This document shows, in pieces, positions 25,422 to 39,622 of a stretch of 64,000 nt of DNA. The notes under the pieces are model-generated. The model made no database searches. It saw nothing but the letters and a program-made list of their open reading frames with translations, and was not told where the DNA came from. Location of the stretch: positions 161,065,043-161,129,042 of the forward strand of contig CP136069.1 in NCBI GenBank assembly GCA_032622095.1, read 5' to 3'. This DNA is from Siphonodentalium dalli (taxonomy: Eukaryota > Mollusca > Scaphopoda > Gadilida > Siphonodentaliidae). The position numbers were made by a program, and so were the translations under genes. Position 1 is the first letter of the stretch. Every line of letters starts with the position of its first letter.

Positions 25422-28400
25422 GCATCCTATGTTAAATCAATCAACACGGTATCATAGCATCCTATGTTAAATCAATCAGCACGGTATCATAGCATCCTAT
25501 GTTACATCAATCAGCACTGTATCGTAGCATCCTATGTTAAATCAATCAACACGGTATCATAGCATCCTATGTTAAATCAATCAGCACGGTATCATGGCAT
25601 CCTATGTTACATCAATCAGCACGGTATCATAGCATCCTATGTTAAATCAATCAGCACGGTATCATAGCATCCTATGTTAAATCAATCAGCACGGTATCAT
25701 AGCATCCTATGTTAAATCAATCAGCACTGTATCATGGTATCCTATGTTAAATCAATCAGCACGGTATCATAGCATCCTATGTTAAATCAATCAGCACGGT
25801 ATCATAGCATCCTATGTTAAATCAATCAGCACGGTATCATAGCATCCTATGTTACATCAATCAGCACGGTATCATGGCATCCTATGTTAAATCAATCAGC
25901 ACGGTATCATAGCATCCTATGTTAAATCAATCAGCACGGTATCATAGCATCCTATGTTACATCAATCAGCACGGTATCATAGCATCCTATGTTAAATCAA
26001 TCAGCACGGTATCATGGCATCCTATGTTAAATCAATCAGCACGGTATCATGGTATCCTATGTTACATCAATCAGCACGGTATCGTGGTATCCTATGTTAA
26101 ATCAATCAGCACGGTATCATAGCATCCTATGTTACATCAATCAGCACTGTATCATAGCATCCTATGTTACATCAATCAGCACGGTATCATGGCATCCTAT
26201 GTTAAATCAATCAGCACGGTATCATAGCATCCTATGTTAAATCAATCAGCACGGTATCATAGCATCCTATGTTAAATCAATCAACACGGTATCATAGCAT
26301 CCTATGTTAAATCAATCAGCACGGTATCATAGCATCCTATGTTAAATCAATCAGCACTGTATCATGGCATCCTATGTTAAATCAATCAGCACGGTATCAT
26401 AGCATCCTATGTTACATCAATCAGCACGGTATCATAGCATCCTATGTTAAATCAATCAGCACGGTATCATAGCATCCTATGTTAAATCAATCAGCACGGT
26501 ATCATAGCATCCTATGTTAAATCAATCAGCACGGTATCATAGCATCCTATGTTAAATCAATCAGCACGGTATCATAGCATCCTATGTTAAATCAATCAGC
26601 ACGGTATCATAGCATCCTATGTTAAATCAATCAGCACTGTATCATGGCATCCTATGTTAAATCAATCAGCACTGTATCATAGCATCCTATGTTAAATCAA
26701 TCAGCACTGTATCATGGTATCCTATGTTAAATCAATCAGCACGGTATCATAGCATCCTATGTTAAATCAATCAGCACGGTATCATAGCATCCTATGTTAA
26801 ATTAATCAGCACGGTATCATAGCATCCTATGTTAAATCAATCAGCACGGTATCATGGCATCCTATGTTACATCAATCAGCACTGTATCATAGCATCCTAT
26901 GTTAAATCAATCAGCACTGTATCATGGTATCCTATGTTACATCAATCAGCACGGTATCATAGCATCCTATGTTACATCAATCAGCACGGTATCATAGCAT
27001 CCTATGTTAAATCAATCAGCACGGTATCATGGTATCCTATGTTAAATCAATCAGCACGGTATCATAGCATCCTATGTTACATCAATCAGCACGGTATCAT
27101 GGTATCCTATGTTAAATCAATCAGCACGGTATCATGGCATCCTATGTTACATCAATCAGCACGGTATCATAGCATCCTATGTTAAATCAATCAGCACTGT
27201 ATCATGGCATCCTATGTTAAATCAATCAGCACGGTATCATGGCATCCTATGTTACATCAATCAGCACGGTATCATAGCATCCTATGTTAAATCAATCAGC
27301 ACGGTATCATAGCATCCTATGTTATATCAATCAGCACGGTATCATGGTATCCTATGTTACATCAATCAGCACGGTATCATAGCATCCTATGTTAAATCAA
27401 TCAGCACGGTATCATGGTATCCTATGTTACATCAATCAGCACGGTATCATAGCATCCTATGTTAAATCAATCAGCACTGTATCATAGCATCCTATGTTAA
27501 ATCAATCAGCACGGTATCATGGTATCCTATGTTACATCAATCAGCACGGTATCATGGCATCCTATGTTAAATCAATCAGCACTGTATCATGGTATCCTAT
27601 GTTAAATCAATCAGCACTGTATCATAGCATCCTATGTTAAATCAATCAACACGGTATCATGGCATCCTATGTTACATCAATCAGCACTGTATCATGGCAT
27701 CCTATGTTACATCAATCAGCACGGTATCATGGTATCCTATGTTACATCAATCAGCACGGTATCATGGCATCCTATGTTAAATCAATCAGCACGGTATCAT
27801 AGCATCCTATGTTAAATCAATCAGCACTGTATCATAGCATCCTATGTTAAATCAATCAGCACGGTATCATAGCATCCTATGTTACATCAATCAGCACGGT
27901 ATCATAGCATCCTATGTTAAATTAATCAGCACGGTATCATAGCATCCTATGTTACATCAATCAGCACGGTATCGTAGCATCCTATGTTAAATCAATCAAC
28001 ACGGTATCATAGCATCCTATGTTAAATCAATCAGCACGGTATCATAGCATCCTATGTTAAATCAATCAGCACGGTATCATGGCATCCTATGTTAAATCAA
28101 TCAGCACGGTATCATAGCATCCTATGTTAAATCAATCAGCACGGTATCATAGCATCCTATGTTAAATCAATCAGCACGGTATCATGGCATCCTATGTTAA
28201 ATCAATCAGCACGGTATCATGGCATCCTATGTTACATCAATCAGCACGGTATCATGGCATCCTATGTTAAATCAATCAGCACGGTATCATAGCATCCTAT
28301 GTTAAATCAATCAGCACGGTATCATAGCATCCTATGTTAAATCAATCAGCACGGTATCATGGCATCCTATGTTAAATCAATCAGCACGGTATCATGGCAT

Positions 28401-28982
28401 CCTATGTTACATCAATCAGCACGGTATCATGGCATCCTATGTTAAATCAATCAGCACGGTATCATGGCATCCTATGTTAAATCAATCAGCACGGTATCAT
28501 AGCATCCTATGTTAAATCAATCAGCACGGTATCATGGCATCCTATGTTAAATCAATCAGCACGGTATCATGGCATCCTATGTTACATCAATCAGCACGGT
28601 ATCATAGCATCCTATGTTAAATCAATCAGCACGGTATCATGGCATCCTATGTTAAATCAATCAGCACGGTATCATGGCATCCTATGTTACATCAATCAGC
28701 ACGGTATCATAGCATCCTATGTTAAATCAATCAGCACGGTATCATGGCATCCTATGTTACATCAATCAGCACGGTATCATGGCATCCTATGTTAAATCAA
28801 TCAGCACGGTATCATAGCATCCTATGTTAAATCAATCAGCACTGTAATATGGTATCCTATGTTAAATCAATCAGCACTGTATCATGGCATCCTATGTTAA
28901 ATCAATCAGCACTGTATCATGATATCCTATGTTAAATCAATCAGCACGGTATCATAGCATCCTATGTTAAATCAATCAGCAC

Positions 28983-29420
28983 GGTATCATGGCATCCTAT
29001 GTTAAATCAATCAACACGGTATCATAGCATCCTATGTTACATCAATCAGCACGGTATCATAGCATCCTATGTTACATCAATCAGCACGGTATCATAGCAT
29101 CCTATGTTAAATCAATCAGCACTGTATCATGGCATCCTATGTTAAATCAATCAGCACGGTATCATAGCATCCTATGTTAAATCAATCAGCACGGTATCAT
29201 AGCATCCTATGTTAAATCAATCAGCACGGTATCATGGCATCCTATGTTAAATCAATCAACACGGTATCATAGCATCCTATGTTACATCAATCAGCACGGT
29301 ATCATAGCATCCTATGTTACATCAATCAGCACGGTATCATAGCATCCTATGTTAAATCAATCAGCACTGTATCATGGCATCCTATGTTAAATCAATCAGC
29401 ACGGTATCATGGCATCCTAT
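28983..29420 (+). repeat. 245-bp (7-unit) higher-order repeat
   Basis: A CATGG/CAACAC unit followed by two TTACAT CATAG units, a CATAG/TTAAAT unit and a TGTATCATGG unit starts at 28983 and again at 29228. Confidence 0.82.
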
Positions 29421-29787
29421 GTTAAATCAATCAGCACGGTATCATGGCATCCTATGTTAAATCAATCAGCACGGTATCATAGCATCCTATGTTAAATCAA
29501 TCAGCACTGTATCATGGTATCCTATGTTACATCAATCAGCACGGTATCATAGCATCCTATGTTACATCAATCAGCACGGTATCATAGCATCCTATGTTAA
29601 ATCAATCAGCACGGTATCATGGCATCCTATGTTAAATCAATCAGCACGGTATCATAGCATCCTATGTTAAATCAATCAGCACGGTATCATGGCATCCTAT
29701 GTTAAATCAATCAGCACGGTATCATAGCGTCCTATGTTACATCAATCAGCACGGTATCATGGCATCCTATGTTAAATCAATCAGCAC

Positions 29788-30277
29788 GGTATCATAGTAT
29801 CCTATGTTAAATCAATCAACACGGTATCATAGCATCCTATGTTAAATCAATCAGCACGGTATCATGGTATCCTATGTTAAATCAATCAGCACGGTATCAT
29901 AGCATCCTATGTTAAATCAATCAGCACGGTATCATGGCATCCTATGTTAAATCAATCAGCACGGTATCATAGCATCCTATGTTAAATCAATCAGCACGGT
30001 ATCATGGCATCCTATGTTAAATCAATCAGCACGGTATCATAGCGTCCTATGTTAAATCAATCAGCACGGTATCATAGCATCCTATGTTAAATCAATCAGC
30101 ACGGTATCATGGCATCCTATGTTAAATCAATCAGCACGGTATCATAGTATCCTATGTTAAATCAATCAACACGGTATCATAGCATCCTATGTTAAATCAA
30201 TCAGCACGGTATCATGGTATCCTATGTTAAATCAATCAGCACGGTATCATAGTATCCTATGTTAAATCAATCAACAC
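29788..30277 (+). repeat. 350-bp higher-order repeat marked by CATAGTATCC
   Basis: CATAGTATCC units ending in CAACAC occur at 29788, 30138 and 30243 (spacings 350 and 105 bp), each followed by a CATAG unit; the first two continue identically into a CATGGTATCC unit. Confidence 0.8.
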
Positions 30278-32272
30278 GGTATCATAGCATCCTATGTTAA
30301 ATCAATCAGCACGGTATCGTAGCATCCTATGTTAAATCAATCAGCACGGTATCGTAGCATCCTATGTTAAATCAATCAACACGGTATCGTGGCATCCTAT
30401 GTTATATCAATCAGCACGGTATCATGGTATCCTATGTTAAATCAATCAGCACGGTATCATAGCATCCTATGTTAAATCAATCAGCACGGTATCATAGCAT
30501 CCTATGTTAAATCAATCAGCACGGTATCATAGCATCCTATGTTACATCAATCAGCACGGTATCATGGCATCCTATGTTACATCAATCAGCACGGTATCAT
30601 AGCATCCTATGTTAAATCAATCAGCACGGTTTCATGGTATCCTATGTTAAATCAATCAGCACGGTATCATAGCATCCTATGTTACATCAATCAGCACGGT
30701 ATCATGGTATCCTATGTTACATCAATCAGCACGGTATCATAGCATCCTATGTTACATCAATCAGCACGGTATCATAGCATCCTATGTTAAATCAATCAGC
30801 ACGGTATCATAGCATCCTATGTTAAATCAATCAGCACGGTATCATAGCATCCTATGTTAAATCAATCAGCACTGTATCATGGCATCCTATGTTAAATCAA
30901 TCAACACGGTATCATAGCATCCTATGTTAAATCAATCAGCACGGTATCATAGCATCCTATGTTAAATCAATCAGCACGGTATCATGGTATCCTATGTTAA
31001 ATCAATCAGCACGGTATCATAGCATCCTATGTTACATCAATCAGCACGGTATCATGGTATCCTATGTTACATCAATCAGCACGGTATCATAGCATCCTAT
31101 GTTACATCAATCAGCACGGTATCATGGCATCCTATGTTAAATCAATCAGCACGGTATCATAGCATCCTATGTTAAATCAATCAGCACGGTATCATGGCAT
31201 CCTATGTTAAATCAATCAGCACGGTATCATGGTATCCTATGTTAAATCAATCAGCACGGTATCATAGCATCCTATGTTACATCAATCAGCACGGTATCAT
31301 GGTATCCTATGTTACATCAATCAGCACGGTATCATAGCATCCTATGTTACATCAATCAGCACGGTATCATAGCATCCTATGTTAAATCAATCAGCACGGT
31401 ATCATAGCATCCTATGTTAAATCAATCAGCACGGTATCATAGCATCCTATGTTAAATCAATCAGCACTGTATCATGGCATCCTATGTTAAATCAATCAAC
31501 ACGGTATCATAGCATCCTATGTTAAATCAATCAGCACGGTATCATAGCATCCTATGTTAAATCAATCAGCACGGTATCATAGCATCCTATGTTAAATCAA
31601 TCAGCACGGTATCATAGCATCCTATGTTAAATCAATCAGCACGGTATCATGGTATCCTATGTTACATCAATCAGCACGGTATCATAGCATCCTATGTTAA
31701 ATCAATCAGCACGGTATCATAGCATCCTATGTTAAATCAATCAGCACGGTATCATGGTATCCTATGTTACATCAATCAGCACGGTATCATAGCATCCTAT
31801 GTTACATCAATCAGCACGGTATCATAGCATCCTATGTTAAATCAATCAGCACGGTATCATAGCATCCTATGTTAAATCAATCAGCACGGTATCATAGCAT
31901 CCTATGTTAAATCAATCAGCACTGTATCATGGCATCCTATGTTAAATCAATCAACACGGTATCATAGCATCCTATGTTAAATCAATCAGCACGGTATCAT
32001 AGCATCCTATGTTAAATCAATCAGCACGGTATCATAGCATCCTATGTTAAATCAATCAGCACGGTATCATGGCATCCTATGTTAAATCAATCAGCACGGT
32101 ATCATAGCATCCTATGTTAAATCAATCAGCACTGTATCATGGTATCCTATGTTAAATCAATCAGCACGGTATCATAGCATCCTATGTTAAATCAATCAGC
32201 ACGGTATCATAGCATCCTATGTTAAATCAATCAGCACGGTATCATAGCATCCTATGTTAAATCAATCAGCAC

Positions 32273-32580
32273 GGTATCATGGCATCCTATGTTACATCAA
32301 TCAGCACTGTATCATGGCATCCTATGTTAAATCAATCAGCACGGTATCATGGCATCCTATGTTACATCAATCAACACGGTATCATAGCATCCTATGTTAA
32401 ATCAATCAGCACGGTATCATGGTATCCTATGTTAAATCAATCAGCACGGTATCATAGCATCCTATGTTACATCAATCAGCACTGTATCATGGCATCCTAT
32501 GTTAAATCAATCAACACGGTATCATGGTATCCTATGTTACATCAATCAGCACGGTATCATGGCATCCTATGTTAAATCAA
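32273..32580 (+). repeat. Segment duplicated 1,225 bp away (first copy)
   Basis: About eight to nine units recur in order at 33498 onward, 35 units downstream. The second copy has gained one extra TTACAT unit near 33710, a clean whole-unit insertion relative to this copy. Confidence 0.82.
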
Positions 32581-33497
32581 TCAGCACGGTATCATAGCAT
32601 CCTATGTTAAATCAATCAGCACGGTATCATAGCATCCTATGTTAAATCAATCAGCACGGTATCATGGCATCCTATGTTAAATCAATCAGCACGGTATCAT
32701 GGCATCCTATGTTAAATCAATCAGCACGGTATCATGGTATCCTATGTTAAATCAATCAGCACGGTATCATAGCATCCTATGTTAAATCAATCAGCACGGT
32801 ATCATGGCATCCTATGTTAAATCAATCAGCACGGTATCATAGCATCCTATGTTAAATCAATCAGCACGGTATCATGGTATCCTATGTTAAATCAATCAGC
32901 ACGGTATCATAGCATCCTATGTTAAATCAATCAGCACGGTATCATGGTATCCTATGTTAAATCAATCAGCACGGTATCATAGCATCCTATGTTAAATCAA
33001 TCAGCACGGTATCATAGCATCCTATGTTAAATCAATCAGCACGGTATCATAGCATCCTATGTTAAATCAATCAGCACGGTATCATGGCATCCTATGTTAA
33101 ATCAATCAACACGGTATCATAGCATCCTATGTTAAATCAATCAGCACGGTATCATAGCATCCTATGTTAAATCAATCAGCACGGTATCATGGCATCCTAT
33201 GTTAAATCAATCAGCACGGTATCATGGCATCCTATGTTAAATCAATCAGCACGGTATCATAGCATCCTATGTTAAATCAATCAGCACTGTATCATGGCAT
33301 CCTATGTTAAATCAATCAACACGGTATCATAGCATCCTATGTTAAATCAATCAGCACGGTATCATAGCATCCTATGTTAAATCAATCAGCACGGTATCAT
33401 GGCATCCTATGTTAAATCAATCAGCACGGTATCATAGCATCCTATGTTAAATCAATCAGCACTGTATCATAGCATCCTATGTTAAATCAATCAGCAC

Positions 33498-33840
33498 GGT
33501 ATCATGGCATCCTATGTTACATCAATCAGCACTGTATCATGGCATCCTATGTTAAATCAATCAGCACGGTATCATGGCATCCTATGTTACATCAATCAAC
33601 ACGGTATCATAGCATCCTATGTTAAATCAATCAGCACGGTATCATGGTATCCTATGTTAAATCAATCAGCACGGTATCATAGCATCCTATGTTACATCAA
33701 TCAGCACTGTATCATGGCATCCTATGTTACATCAATCAGCACTGTATCATGGCATCCTATGTTAAATCAATCAACACGGTATCATGGTATCCTATGTTAC
33801 ATCAATCAGCACGGTATCATGGCATCCTATGTTAAATCAA
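33498..33840 (+). repeat. Segment duplicated 1,225 bp away (second copy, one unit longer)
   Basis: Matches 32273-32580 in unit order except for a single added 35-bp unit (TGTATCATGG with TTACAT) near 33710. Confidence 0.82.
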
Positions 33841-34560
33841 TCAGCACGGTATCATAGCATCCTATGTTAAATCAATCAGCACGGTATCATAGCATCCTAT
33901 GTTAAATCAATCAGCACGGTATCATGGCATCCTATGTTAAATCAATCAGCACGGTATCATAGCATCCTATGTTAAATCAATCAGCACGGTATCATGGCAT
34001 CCTATGTTAAATCAATCAGCACGGTATCATGGTATCCTATGTTACATCAATCAGCACGGTATCATGGCATCCTATGTTAAATCAATCAGCACTGTATCAT
34101 AGCATCCTATGTTAAATCAATCAGCACGGTATCATGGCATCCTATGTTAAATCAATCAGCACGGTATCATAGCATCCTATGTTAAATCAATCAGCACTGT
34201 ATCATGGTATCCTATGTTAAATCAATCAGCACGGTATCATGGTATCCTATGTTACATCAATCAGCACTGTATCATGGCATCCTATGTTACATCAATCAGC
34301 ACGGTATCATGGTATCCTATGTTACATCAATCAGCACGGTATCGTGGCATCCTATGTTACATCAATCAGCACTGTATCATGGCGTCCTATGTTAAATCAA
34401 TCAGCACGGTATCATAGCATCCTATGTTAAATCAATCAGCACTGTATCATGGCGTCCTATGTTACATCAATCAGCACGGTATCGTGGCATCCTATGTTAC
34501 ATCAATCAGCACGGTATCATGGCGTCCTATGTTAAATCAATCAGCACTGTATCATAGCAT

Positions 34561-34995
34561 CCTATGTTAAATCAATCAGCACGGTATCATAGCATCCTAT
34601 GTTAAATCAATCAGCACGGTATCATAGCATCCTATGTTAAATCAATCAGCACGGTATCATAGCATCCTATGTTAAATCAATCAGCACGGTATCATAGCAT
34701 CCTATGTTAAATCAATCAGCACGGTATCATGGTATCCTATGTTAAATCAATCAGCACGGTATCATAGCATCCTATGTTACATCAATCAGCACGGTATCAT
34801 AGCATCCTATGTTAAATCAATTAGCACGGTATCATAGCATCCTATGTTAAATCAATCAGCACGGTATCATGGCATCCTATGTTAAATCAATCAGCACTGT
34901 ATCATGGCGTCCTATGTTACATCAATCAGCACGGTATCATGGTATCCTATGTTACATCAATCAGCACGGTATCATGGCATCCTATGTTAAATCAA
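34561..34995 (+). repeat. Segment duplicated 1,680 bp away (first copy)
   Basis: About 435 bp matching 36241-36675 base for base except one C-to-T change at 34822 (AATTAG in place of AATCAG). The spacing is 48 units. Confidence 0.9.
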
Positions 34996-35212
34996 TCAGC
35001 ACGGTATCATAGCATCCTATGTTAAATCAATCAGCACGGTATCATAGCATCCTATGTTAAATCAATCAGCACGGTATCATGGCATCCTATGTTAAATCAA
35101 TCAGCACTGTATCATGGCATCCTATGTTACATCAATCAGCACTGTATCATGGCATCCTATGTTAAATCAATCAGCACGGTATCATTGCATCCTATGTTAA
35201 ATCAATCAGCAC

Positions 35213-36175
35213 GGTATCATGGCATCCTATGTTACATCAATCAGCACGGTATCATGGCATCCTATGTTAAATCAATCAGCACTGTATCATGGCATCCTAT
35301 GTTACATCAATCAGCACTGTATCATGGCATCCTATGTTAAATCAATCAGCACGGTATCATGGCATCCTATGTTAAATCAATCAGCACGGTATCATGGCAT
35401 CCTATGTTAAATCAATCAGCACTGTATCATAGCATCCTATGTTACATCAATCAGCACTGTATCATGGCATCCTATGTTAAATCAATCAGCACGGTATCAT
35501 GGCATCCTATGTTAAATCAATCAGCACGGTATCATGGCATCCTATGTTACATCAATCAGCACTGTATCATGGCATCCTATGTTACATCAATCAGCACTGT
35601 ATCATAGCATCCTATGTTACATCAATCAGCACGGTATCATGGCATCCTATGTTAAATCAATCAGCACGGTATCATGGCATCCTATGTTACATCAATCAGC
35701 ACGGTATCATAGCATCCTATGTTAAATCAATCAGCACGGTATCATAGCATCCTATGTTAAATCAATCAGCACGGTATCATGGCATCCTATGTTAAATCAA
35801 TCAGCACTGTATCATGGCATCCTATGTTAAATCAATCAGCACGGTATCATAGCATCCTATGTTAAATCAATCAGCACGGTATCATAGCATCCTATGTTAA
35901 ATCAATCAGCACGGTATCATGGCATCCTATGTTACATCAATCAGCACGGTATCATGGCATCCTATGTTAAATCAATCAGCACTGTATCATGGCATCCTAT
36001 GTTACATCAATCAGCACTGTATCATGGCATCCTATGTTAAATCAATCAGCACGGTATCATGGCATCCTATGTTAAATCAATCAGCACGGTATCATGGCAT
36101 CCTATGTTACATCAATCAGCACTGTATCATGGCATCCTATGTTACATCAATCAGCACTGTATCATAGCATCCTAT
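35213..36175 (+). repeat. CATGG-rich region with duplicated blocks at 560 and 700 bp
   Basis: The units 35213-35410 recur at 35913-36110 (700 bp). Units at about 35455-35615 recur at about 36015-36175 (560 bp). The overlap of two spacings shows more than one round of exchange. Confidence 0.8.
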
Positions 36176-36240
36176 GTTAAATCAATCAGCACGGTATCAT
36201 AGCATCCTATGTTAAATCAATCAGCACGGTATCATAGCAT

Positions 36241-36675
36241 CCTATGTTAAATCAATCAGCACGGTATCATAGCATCCTATGTTAAATCAATCAGCACGGT
36301 ATCATAGCATCCTATGTTAAATCAATCAGCACGGTATCATAGCATCCTATGTTAAATCAATCAGCACGGTATCATAGCATCCTATGTTAAATCAATCAGC
36401 ACGGTATCATGGTATCCTATGTTAAATCAATCAGCACGGTATCATAGCATCCTATGTTACATCAATCAGCACGGTATCATAGCATCCTATGTTAAATCAA
36501 TCAGCACGGTATCATAGCATCCTATGTTAAATCAATCAGCACGGTATCATGGCATCCTATGTTAAATCAATCAGCACTGTATCATGGCGTCCTATGTTAC
36601 ATCAATCAGCACGGTATCATGGTATCCTATGTTACATCAATCAGCACGGTATCATGGCATCCTATGTTAAATCAA
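36241..36675 (+). repeat. Segment duplicated 1,680 bp away (second copy)
   Basis: Second copy of the 34561-34995 segment. The match ends where this copy has TTACAT and the other TTAAAT near 36704. Confidence 0.9.
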
Positions 36676-38572
36676 TCAGCACGGTATCATAGCATCCTAT
36701 GTTACATCAATCAGCACGGTATCATGGCATCCTATGTTAAATCAATCAGCACGGTATCATGGCATCCTATGTTACATCAATCAGCACGGTATCATAGCAT
36801 CCTATGTTAAATCAATCAGCACGGTATCATAGCATCCTATGTTAAATCAATCAGCACGGTATCATGGCATCCTATGTTAAATCAATCAGCACTGTATCAT
36901 GGCATCCTATGTTAAATCAATCAGCACGGTATCATAGCATCCTATGTTAAATCAATCAGCACGGTATCATAGCATCCTATGTTAAATCAATCAGCACGGT
37001 ATCATGGCATCCTATGTTAAATCAATCAGCACTGTATCATGGCATCCTATGTTAAATCAATCAGCACTGTATCATAGCATCCTATGTTAAATCAATCAGC
37101 ACGGTATCATGGTATCCTATGTTAAATCAATCAGCACGGTATCATGGCATCCTATGTTAAATCAATCAGCACTGTATCATGGCATCCTATGTTAAATCAA
37201 TCAGCACGGTATCATGGCATCCTATGTTAAATCAATCAGCACGGTATCATAGCATCCTATGTTACATCAATCAGCACGGTATCATGGCATCCTATGTTAA
37301 ATCAATCAGCACGGTATCATAGCATCCTATGTTACATCAATCAGCACGGTATCATAGCATCCTATGTTAAATCAATCAGCACGGTATCATGGCATCCTAT
37401 GTTAAATCAATCAGCACGGTATCATGGCATCCTATGTTAAATCAATCAGCACGGTATCATGGTATCCTATGTTAAATCAATCAGCACTGTATCATGGCAT
37501 CCTATGTTAAATCAATCAGCACGGTATCATGGCATCCTATGTTAAATCAATCAGCACGGTATCATGGCATCCTATGTTAAATCAATCAGCACTGTATCAT
37601 AGCATCCTATGTTAAATCAATCAGCACGGTATCATGGTATCCTATGTTAAATCAATCAGCACTGTATCATGGCATCCTATGTTAAATCAATCAGCACTGT
37701 ATCATGGCATCCTATGTTAAATCAATCAGCACGGTATCATGGCATCCTATGTTAAATCAATCAGCACGGTATCATAGCATCCTATGTTACATCAATCAGC
37801 ACGGTATCATGGCATCCTATGTTAAATCAATCAGCACTGTATCATAGCATCCTATGTTAAATCAATCATCACGGTATCATAGCATCCTATGTTAAATCAA
37901 TCAGCACTGTATCATGGCGTCCTATGTTAAATCAATCAGCACGGTATCATGGCATCCTATGTTAAATCAATCAGCACGGTATCATAGCATCCTATGTTAC
38001 ATCAATCAGCACGGTATCATGGCATCCTATGTTAAATCAATCAGCACGGTATCATAGCATCCTATGTTACATCAATCAGCACGGTATCATAGCATCCTAT
38101 GTTAAATCAATCAGCACGGTATCATGGCATCCTATGTTAAATCAATCAGCACGGTATCGTGGCATCCTATGTTAAATCAATCAGCACGGTATCATAGCAT
38201 CCTATGTTAAATCAATCAGCACGGTATCATGGTATCCTATGTTAAATCAATCAGCACTGTATCATGGCATCCTATGTTAAATCAATCAGCACGGTATCAT
38301 GGCATCCTATGTTAAATCAATCAGCACGGTATCATAGCATCCTATGTTACATCAATCAGCACGGTATCATGGCATCCTATGTTAAATCAATCAGCACGGT
38401 ATCATGGCATCCTATGTTAAATCAATCAGCACTGTATCATGGCATCCTATGTTAAATCAATCAGCACGGTATCATGGCATCCTATGTTAAATCAATCAGC
38501 ACGGTATCATGGCATCCTATGTTAAATCAATCAGCACGGTATCATGGCATCCTATGTTAAATCAATCAGCAC

Positions 38573-38957
38573 TGTATCATGGCATCCTATGTTAAATCAA
38601 TCAGCACGGTATCATGGCATCCTATGTTAAATCAATCAGCACGGTATCATGGCATCCTATGTTAAATCAATCAGCACGGTATCATGGCATCCTATGTTAA
38701 ATCAATCAGCACGGTATCATGGCATCCTATGTTAAATCAATCAGCACTGTATCATGGCATCCTATGTTAAATCAATCAGCACGGTATCATGGCATCCTAT
38801 GTTAAATCAATCAGCACGGTATCATGGCATCCTATGTTAAATCAATCAGCACGGTATCATGGCATCCTATGTTAAATCAATCAGCACGGTATCATGGCAT
38901 CCTATGTTAAATCAATCAGCACTGTATCATGGCATCCTATGTTAAATCAATCAGCAC
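38573..38957 (+). repeat. 175-bp pentameric higher-order repeat
   Basis: In a run of nearly identical CATGGCATCC units, the TGTATCAT form appears at 38433, 38573, 38748 and 38923, giving spacings of 140, 175 and 175 bp. Confidence 0.78.
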
Positions 38958-39272
38958 GGTATCATGGTATCCTATGTTAAATCAATCAGCACGGTATCAT
39001 AGCATCCTATGTTAAATCAATCAGCACGGTATCATGGTATCCTATGTTACATCAATCAGCACGGTATCATAGCATCCTATGTTAAATCAATCAGCACGGT
39101 ATCATGGCATCCTATGTTAAATCAATCAGCACGGTATCATAGCATCCTATGTTAAATCAATCAGCACGGTATCATGGCATCCTATGTTAAATCAATCAGC
39201 ACGGTATCATGGTATCCTATGTTAAATCAATCAGCACGGTATCATAGCATCCTATGTTAAATCAATCAGCAC

Positions 39273-39622
39273 GGTATCATGGTGTCCTATGTTAAATCAA
39301 TCAGCACGGTATCATGGCGTCCTATGTTAAATCAATCAGCACGGTATCATAGCATCCTATGTTAAATCAATCAGCACGGTATCATGGTGTCCTATGTTAA
39401 ATCAATCAGCACGGTATCATGGTGTCCTATGTTAAATCAATCAGCACGGTATCATGGTGTCCTATGTTAAATCAATCAGCACGGTATCATGGTATCCTAT
39501 GTTAAATCAATCAGCACGGTATCATAGCATCCTATGTTAAATCAATCAGCACGGTATCATGGTGTCCTATGTTAAATCAATCAGCACGGTATCATGGTGT
39601 CCTATGTTAAATCAATCAGCAC
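39273..39622 (+). repeat. Cluster of CATGGTGTCC variant units
   Basis: The double variant GTGTCC occurs at 39273, 39378, 39413, 39448, 39553 and 39588, with a stray copy at 40253 and one at 7316. Its concentration marks a local amplification. Confidence 0.8.
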
